NCBI GenBank assembly: GCA_034431815.1
Contig: DAOUCS010000197.1
Coordinates: 1 to 8,837 of the forward strand
DNA from: HRBIN29 sp034431815
Lineage (GTDB): Bacteria; Chloroflexota; Dehalococcoidia; Tepidiformales; Tepidiformaceae
Direction of reading: 5' to 3'
DNA length: 8,837 bases
Shown: piece after piece, positions 5,518-8,837 of the stretch
Position numbering within the stretch: position 1 is the first letter of the stretch
How the letters are laid out: each line of letters opens with the position of its first letter
Position numbers and translations under genes: made by a program
The notes under the pieces: model-generated
The model's input: the letters and a program-made list of their open reading frames with translations, nothing else
The model's database searches: none
What the model was told of the DNA's origin: nothing

Positions 5518-6039
5518 CTAGATGCCGAACTTCATCCCCAGGGCGCCCTTGATGAGGTTGATCTCACCCAGGTGCATGAAACCATGGGTCATCACCACCT
5601 GGCGGAGGACTTTTGCCCGGCTCATCTCGCCCAAGGGGCGGATGAGCTGCACTTGCTCCAGCTCCTCGAGCGGGACGTTCTTGATGTACTCGACGGCCGC
5701 GGCGCCGACCTCCCGGCCGTATTCGCAGAGCAGCGCCGGGTCGGAGATGGTGAGGGCGCGGGCGTCCTCGATGCTCATCCCGGTGCCCTGGTCCACCTTC
5801 GGCAGGCCGAGGCGGTCGCAGTACCCCTTCTCGAGCCAGATGGTGGGCTTTCGATTCTGAAGGACGAAGTTGATGATGTTGTCCGTCGTGCGCCAAACGT
5901 GCCAGGCCGAGAACCCGATGCTCGTGGTGTTACCCGGCGGCAGCCAGTTCACCTGCTCCGGAGTGAGCCCTTCCAGGGCCTGCAGCATCCAGTCGTTGAG
6001 CTGCTGAACGCCGTCAACGAGCATCTCGCGAACGTCCAC
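5518..6039 (-). CDS. DinB-like / YfiT-type putative metal-dependent protein
   Basis: This 173-residue protein has the four-helix DinB layout with the expected metal-binding histidine triad: His47 in SAWHVWRT, then His152 and His156 in THGFMHLGE near the C-terminus. Members of the fold bind Zn, Ni or Mn and include thiol-transferases (bacillithiol and mycothiol enzymes), while many have no known substrate. The substrate cannot be read from sequence. Start GTG 6039-6037 is preceded by a strong AGGAGG (6045-6050, minus strand) at 5 nt; an internal Met six codons in lacks such a site. The gene lies 44 nt downstream of the reductase stop on the same strand, so the two are probably co-transcribed. 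Unlike the reductase, it has its own good ribosome binding site, as expected for a second gene of an operon. Confidence 0.88.
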   Translation of the reverse strand: MDVREMLVDGVQQLNDWMLQALEGLTPEQVNWLPPGNTTSIGFSAWHVWRTTDNIINFVLQNRKPTIWLEKGYCDRLGLPKVDQGTGMSIEDARALTISDPALLCEYGREVGAAAVEYIKNVPLEELEQVQLIRPLGEMSRAKVLRQVVMTHGFMHLGEINLIKGALGMKFGI

Positions 6040-6044
6040 GAAGC

Positions 6045-6050
6045 CCTCCT
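6045..6050 (-). promoter_or_regulatory. Shine-Dalgarno site (AGGAGG) of the DinB-like gene
   Basis: AGGAGG on the minus strand lies 5 nt before GTG 6039. It selects GTG over the in-frame ATG at codon 6. Confidence 0.75.
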
Positions 6051-6083
6051 TTCGCGTTGCAAATCGAAACGCTCCGGCGCAGT

Positions 6084-7040
6084 TTAGGCCGACCTGTCCG
6101 CACGCGCCAGGTTTCGTCGGTCGGCGTGGCGCACGAGGGCATAGAGGGCAGCGATGGTCGGCGTATCGACGCCGAGCTCGCGGGCCCGCCTAAGGGGAGC
6201 CCCAAGGATGGCCTCCACCTCGAGGGGCCGCCCCTCCAGGTAGTCGATGAGCATGCTCGTCTTGTAATCGGCGATCACGCGCGTCTGCGCGAACATCCGC
6301 TCGACCACGATCTCCGGGTCGAGCCGGTACGGCTCGCCGTGGGCGGCGAGGTCGGCGTTCGCCGCTATGACCACCTCACGCATCGCCCGCTCGGCCACCT
6401 CCGAAAGGGCATCGTCACCCAGGATGGTGCGCGTTCCGACCCCTCCGGCGGCCACGCTCAGGCCATTGAATGGCACGTTCCAGCAGAGCTTCTCCCACCG
6501 CGCGAAGCGGAGGCTCGGAGCCACGACAGCCTCGATGCCGGCCCCGGTCAGGAGCGCTGCGAACTCCTCGGCGACGGCGGCGTCGCCGGCAACGTGGCCC
6601 ACGGTGACGCGCCCATAGGCGATGTGGTGCACCACCCCTGGCTCGCCGCGGTTCACGCCGACGAAGGCCATTGCGCCCAGGACGCGTTCGGCGCCAAAGC
6701 GGGCGACGAACGGTTCCTCGACGCCGTAGCCGTTCATCAACACCACCACGCGCGAGTCCGGGCCGACGGCGGGCGCGCAGAGGTCCGGCCCGACATCCAG
6801 CGCCGTCGCCTTCAGCGAACAGATCACCCAATCGGCTCGCCCCGCCTCGGACGCGTCGGCGACCGCACACACCCGTTCGAGGCGGAAGCCGCCTTCCGGG
6901 CTCTCCACGAGGAGCCCCCGCTCGCGGAGCGCGGCAAGGTCGCGGCGGGCGACGAAGACGACGTCGTACCCCGCACGCTGCAGCCGGGCGCCGTAGTAGA
7001 GGCCAACCGCTCCCGAACCGACAACGACAATCCGGGCCAC
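6084..7040 (-). CDS. 2-dehydropantoate 2-reductase (ketopantoate reductase) family protein
   Basis: The 318-residue product opens with a Rossmann motif (VVVGSGAVG, 5-13) for NAD(P)H. The PanE active-site positions appear conserved: Lys77 in CSLKAT, Lys184 with Asn188 and Asn192 in RWEKLCWNVPFNGLS, Ser262 in TSMLID, and Glu274 in PLEVEAILG. PanE reduces 2-dehydropantoate to pantoate in the CoA pathway. Many bacteria carry several paralogues acting on other 2-keto acids, and no pantothenate genes are nearby, so I keep the family-level call. GTG 7040 is the natural start, two codons before the first beta strand; the frame stays open further upstream, but that sequence is not protein-like. There is no Shine-Dalgarno site; a TATGCT element 6 nt before the GTG suggests a leaderless mRNA. 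The DinB-like gene follows 44 nt after the stop. Confidence 0.9.
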   Translation of the reverse strand: MARIVVVGSGAVGLYYGARLQRAGYDVVFVARRDLAALRERGLLVESPEGGFRLERVCAVADASEAGRADWVICSLKATALDVGPDLCAPAVGPDSRVVVLMNGYGVEEPFVARFGAERVLGAMAFVGVNRGEPGVVHHIAYGRVTVGHVAGDAAVAEEFAALLTGAGIEAVVAPSLRFARWEKLCWNVPFNGLSVAAGGVGTRTILGDDALSEVAERAMREVVIAANADLAAHGEPYRLDPEIVVERMFAQTRVIADYKTSMLIDYLEGRPLEVEAILGAPLRRARELGVDTPTIAALYALVRHADRRNLARADRSA

Positions 7041-7046
7041 GGCGGG

Positions 7047-7052
7047 AGCATA
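7047..7052 (-). promoter_or_regulatory. Candidate -10 (TATGCT) for a leaderless reductase-DinB mRNA
   Basis: TATGCT on the minus strand is separated by 6 nt (CCCGCC) from GTG 7040. The geometry is identical to TAAGCT before PAC2 and TACGCT before the tRNA. No good -35 is visible. Confidence 0.5.
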
Positions 7053-7073
7053 GCGAAGGGTATGGCAGGGCGG

Positions 7074-7079
7074 TAGGCT
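7074..7079 (+). promoter_or_regulatory. Possible -10 (TAGGCT) for the HTH regulator
   Basis: TAGGCT matches the TANGCT form seen at other starts in the window. It would start transcription near 7086, leaving a leader of about 55 nt with its own Shine-Dalgarno site. Support is weak: no -35, and one hexamer by itself can occur by chance. If real, it lies back to back with the reductase -10, 21 bp apart. Confidence 0.28.
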
Positions 7080-7127
7080 CCGGATTGACGGGGAACGCAC
7101 GACCGTGGGAGGATTCGAGAAGTTTAG

Positions 7128-7132
7128 GGAGG
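7128..7132 (+). promoter_or_regulatory. Shine-Dalgarno site (GGAGG) of the HTH regulator
   Basis: GGAGG, within GGGAGGA at 7127-7133, lies 8 nt before ATG 7141 and supports that start. Confidence 0.7.
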
Positions 7133-7140
7133 AATAGGGG

Positions 7141-7812
7141 ATGTCGGAGGGCGAATCGACAGCGCCTGCATGGCTCACGCTCGGGGCAGCGAGCCGGCTC
7201 CTGGGCGTGAGCGAATCGACGATCCGACGCTGGGCTGACAGCGGCGAAATCCGCTCCTTCCGGACTGCCGGCGGCCACCGGCGGGTAGCGGCGGAGGACA
7301 TCCGCGCGATCGTCGAGCAGGGCGGGCAGCGTGGCGGCAGCGGAGCCGAGCGCATCGGCTCGCTGGCCCTGGCGAGGGTGCGGCGCCGGCTCGCGCGGAC
7401 GCGGGGCACGCCGCTCATGGCCCACCTCCAGTCGCTGGACGAGGAATCTCGGGAGCGTCTGCGATTACTTGGCCGCCAGCTCGTCGACCTCTTTGCCCGT
7501 TGCATCGCCAGCGGCGCCCGACACGAGCGGTACGCGGAGGACGCCCGCGCCATCGGGAGGGAGTACGGCCGCGTGCTCGTGCAGGCGGGGGTCGGTATCG
7601 GGACCGCGGTCTCGATCTTCAACCGCTTGCGGCGCTCGCTCGAAGAGACGGCCTCCCAAACCGCGACCGAAGCGCACCTCCCCACGGAGCGAGCCGTCGA
7701 AGCCATCGAGCACGTGCTCGAGCTGGCCGACGTCGTGCTGGAGGGGATGGCCGACCTCTACGAATCGCTGATGCCGGTTCAGGCCGGGTCGGCGAGGTCG
7801 CGGAACCCGTAG
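7141..7812 (+). CDS. Excisionase/MerR-like HTH regulator with C-terminal helical sensor-like domain
   Basis: This 223-residue protein begins with a winged-helix DNA-binding domain of the MerR/BldC/excisionase type (about 11-58): WLTLGAASRLLGVSESTIRRW, then the wing FRTAGGHRRV (40-49). After a glycine/arginine-rich linker (about 60-90), residues 95-212 form an all-helical domain with IGREYGRVLVQAGVGIGTAVSIFNRLRRSL (138-167). That part resembles the RsbRD N-terminal-like or PucR-type helical bundles fused to regulators in Chloroflexota and Actinomycetota; this assignment is from memory of motif style and is tentative. The protein is probably a one-component regulator; the ligand is unknown. ATG 7141 has a good Shine-Dalgarno site. 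The gene is divergent from the reductase gene across 100 bp, a typical place for the regulator's own operator. Its last 34 bp overlap the convergent gene. Confidence 0.87.
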   Translation: MSEGESTAPAWLTLGAASRLLGVSESTIRRWADSGEIRSFRTAGGHRRVAAEDIRAIVEQGGQRGGSGAERIGSLALARVRRRLARTRGTPLMAHLQSLDEESRERLRLLGRQLVDLFARCIASGARHERYAEDARAIGREYGRVLVQAGVGIGTAVSIFNRLRRSLEETASQTATEAHLPTERAVEAIEHVLELADVVLEGMADLYESLMPVQAGSARSRNP

Positions 7813-8837
7813 CGGGCGTGAGGCCCGACGACCAGCGTTTCGAAGATGCCGATGCCCTCGCGTTCGCCCCAGCGCGCCCGGACCACGGTCTGCACGTGAG
7901 GGTGCGCGAGCGGCTCTTCCTCGGCGACGACGTACTCGGCGCCGCCCACCGCGTCGGCGCCCACCCAGATGCCGTGGCCCCACTCCGGGTCGCCGTACCC
8001 GAGGCCGCGCATGAGGAACTGCGCTACGGCCTCGACCTCGATGGTTTCCGGCTCGCCGCCGGGCGGGGTGAGAACGATGGTCGCCTTCTCCAGGTGGCGA
8101 GTCCCCCTCTTGAACGCGATGCGGTAGTCAACGGCGCAGTGCTCGACGGAGCGCTCGGGGAAGGGTGAGAGGATGGCGCCACTTTCGTGCCATCGCGAGC
8201 CATCGGCCGTTTCCGAGACGGTGGACAGGGTGCAGCGGTCCTCGAAATTCAGCGGGGCCCAGTTCCAGAAGAACTGCGGAGGTTCCGGTGAGGGGACCCC
8301 TCGGGCCTCCCGTCTTCCGACGGGGCGGACTCCCCACGAATGGTCACGGCTGCCCCACCACGATTCAGGGCGCACCTCGATTCGGCGGCCGTCCACGGCG
8401 AACCAACCCTGCCAGGTGCCGTGCTGGGTGTACCGCGTGTAATCCATCATCACGGCGCCGACGTGGTTCCGACGGAAGAAGTGCGGCTCCTCGAAGGGCA
8501 CCGCCCTCCCTTGGAATACGACGTCGGCGGCGAGGCCCCAGCGGTTCTCGGCGACGATGAGGCGGAGGCGGCGCAGCGGCTCGAGGACCTCGACCGATAT
8601 CGGGCCAACCTGCGACGCGAGCCGGTCCTTCAATACGGCGGAGGCCCGCACCACCCGCTGACGGCCCTCGCTCAACACGCTGAAGGCGGCGTCGATGATT
8701 CCCAAGTTGGGGTACAGGCCCAAAGCGGCGGCGAAGTAAGCGGAGCCATCACGGGGGTACCCGTTGAAAAAGTACCGGTCGTAGAAGTTCGTGTCGCTCG
8801 TCGCTGGCCGGGCCACCGGCCACGCTGTTTGGTGGAC
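7779..8837 (-). CDS. CrtC/AttH-like (lipocalin-type) protein of unknown function, 5' end probably outside window
   Basis: At least 345 residues are visible. The N-terminal part has NFYDRYFFNGYPRDGS, YPNLGIIDAAFSV and QVGPISVEVLEPLRRLRL. The middle has RDHSWGVR (counting from GTG 8816, residues 157-164), and the C-terminal half is beta-rich and ends GFRDLADPA. This pattern, two beta-rich halves with an RDHSWG motif, fits the uncharacterised family related to carotenoid 1,2-hydratase (CrtC) and AttH lipocalin-like proteins (DUF7064/DUF7065-type). I infer small hydrophobic ligand or lipid binding; no enzymatic role can be assigned. No signal peptide is seen. GTG 8816 is the only candidate start in the window and has no Shine-Dalgarno site. 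The frame stays open to the edge, with HQTAWPVARPATSD looking like part of the conserved N-terminus, so the true start is probably upstream. The 3' end overlaps the HTH gene by 34 bp. Confidence 0.8.
   Translation of the reverse strand, partial: VHQTAWPVARPATSDTNFYDRYFFNGYPRDGSAYFAAALGLYPNLGIIDAAFSVLSEGRQRVVRASAVLKDRLASQVGPISVEVLEPLRRLRLIVAENRWGLAADVVFQGRAVPFEEPHFFRRNHVGAVMMDYTRYTQHGTWQGWFAVDGRRIEVRPESWWGSRDHSWGVRPVGRREARGVPSPEPPQFFWNWAPLNFEDRCTLSTVSETADGSRWHESGAILSPFPERSVEHCAVDYRIAFKRGTRHLEKATIVLTPPGGEPETIEVEAVAQFLMRGLGYGDPEWGHGIWVGADAVGGAEYVVAEEEPLAHPHVQTVVRARWGEREGIGIFETLVVGPHARYGFRDLADPA

Noticed and set aside
6057..7076. Plus-strand frame of about 339 codons opposite the reductase
   Set aside because: It is His/Asp/Gly-rich antisense of the reductase gene with no domain signal and no ribosome binding site.
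7041..7706. N-terminal extension of the reductase frame by about 220 codons
   Set aside because: The extension is antisense to the HTH regulator, is Ser/Arg/Pro-rich without domain character, and the Rossmann motif begins right after GTG 7040.
1..8837. CRISPR array, insertion sequence, integrase or toxin-antitoxin pair
   Set aside because: No regularly spaced repeats, transposase or integrase motifs, terminal inverted repeats or paired small toxin/antitoxin frames were seen.

Overview
The window is high-GC bacterial DNA with short intergenic gaps. Some genes have strong Shine-Dalgarno sites and others have none. The gene set is an actinobacterial-type PAC2 protein, an excisionase/MerR-like HTH fused to a helical sensor-like domain, a PanE-family reductase, a DinB-like protein and a CrtC/AttH-like protein carrying an RDHSWGVR motif. 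Chloroflexota or Actinomycetota fit best. This is inference from family content and composition; no phylogenetic marker gene is present.

Layout. Positions 1-134 (minus) hold the start of a small membrane-anchored protein. Positions 135-572 form a gene-free stretch rich in inverted repeats, including a perfect 24-bp palindrome. tRNA-Lys(UUU) lies at 573-644. After a 350-bp gap comes a plus-strand series: a membrane sensor histidine kinase (997-2372) broken by a frameshift exactly at its phospho-acceptor H-box, a patatin-like phospholipase (2481-3335), a DUF547 protein (3613-4353) and a PAC2-family protein (4600-5475). PAC2 converges on a minus-strand pair: a ketopantoate reductase-like gene (6084-7040), followed 44 nt downstream by a DinB-like gene (5518-6039). 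The reductase is divergent, across 100 bp, from an HTH regulator (7141-7812). That regulator overlaps tail to tail by 34 bp with a CrtC/AttH-like gene (7779 to the window edge, minus).

How the genes relate. The reductase and DinB genes look like an operon next to a possible divergent regulator. The kinase and patatin genes are adjacent and may once have been co-expressed, but no pathway linking all genes is evident. No mobile element, CRISPR array or known defence system is seen.

Two observations stand out. First, the kinase disruption is best explained by a 7-nt loss that removes the His-Glu of the H-box while every ATP-binding motif stays intact. Second, a TANGCT hexamer sits exactly 6 nt before the 5' end of three independent transcription units: the tRNA, the PAC2 GTG and the reductase GTG. 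This suggests a -10 element driving leaderless mRNAs, while the SD-bearing genes lack this arrangement.
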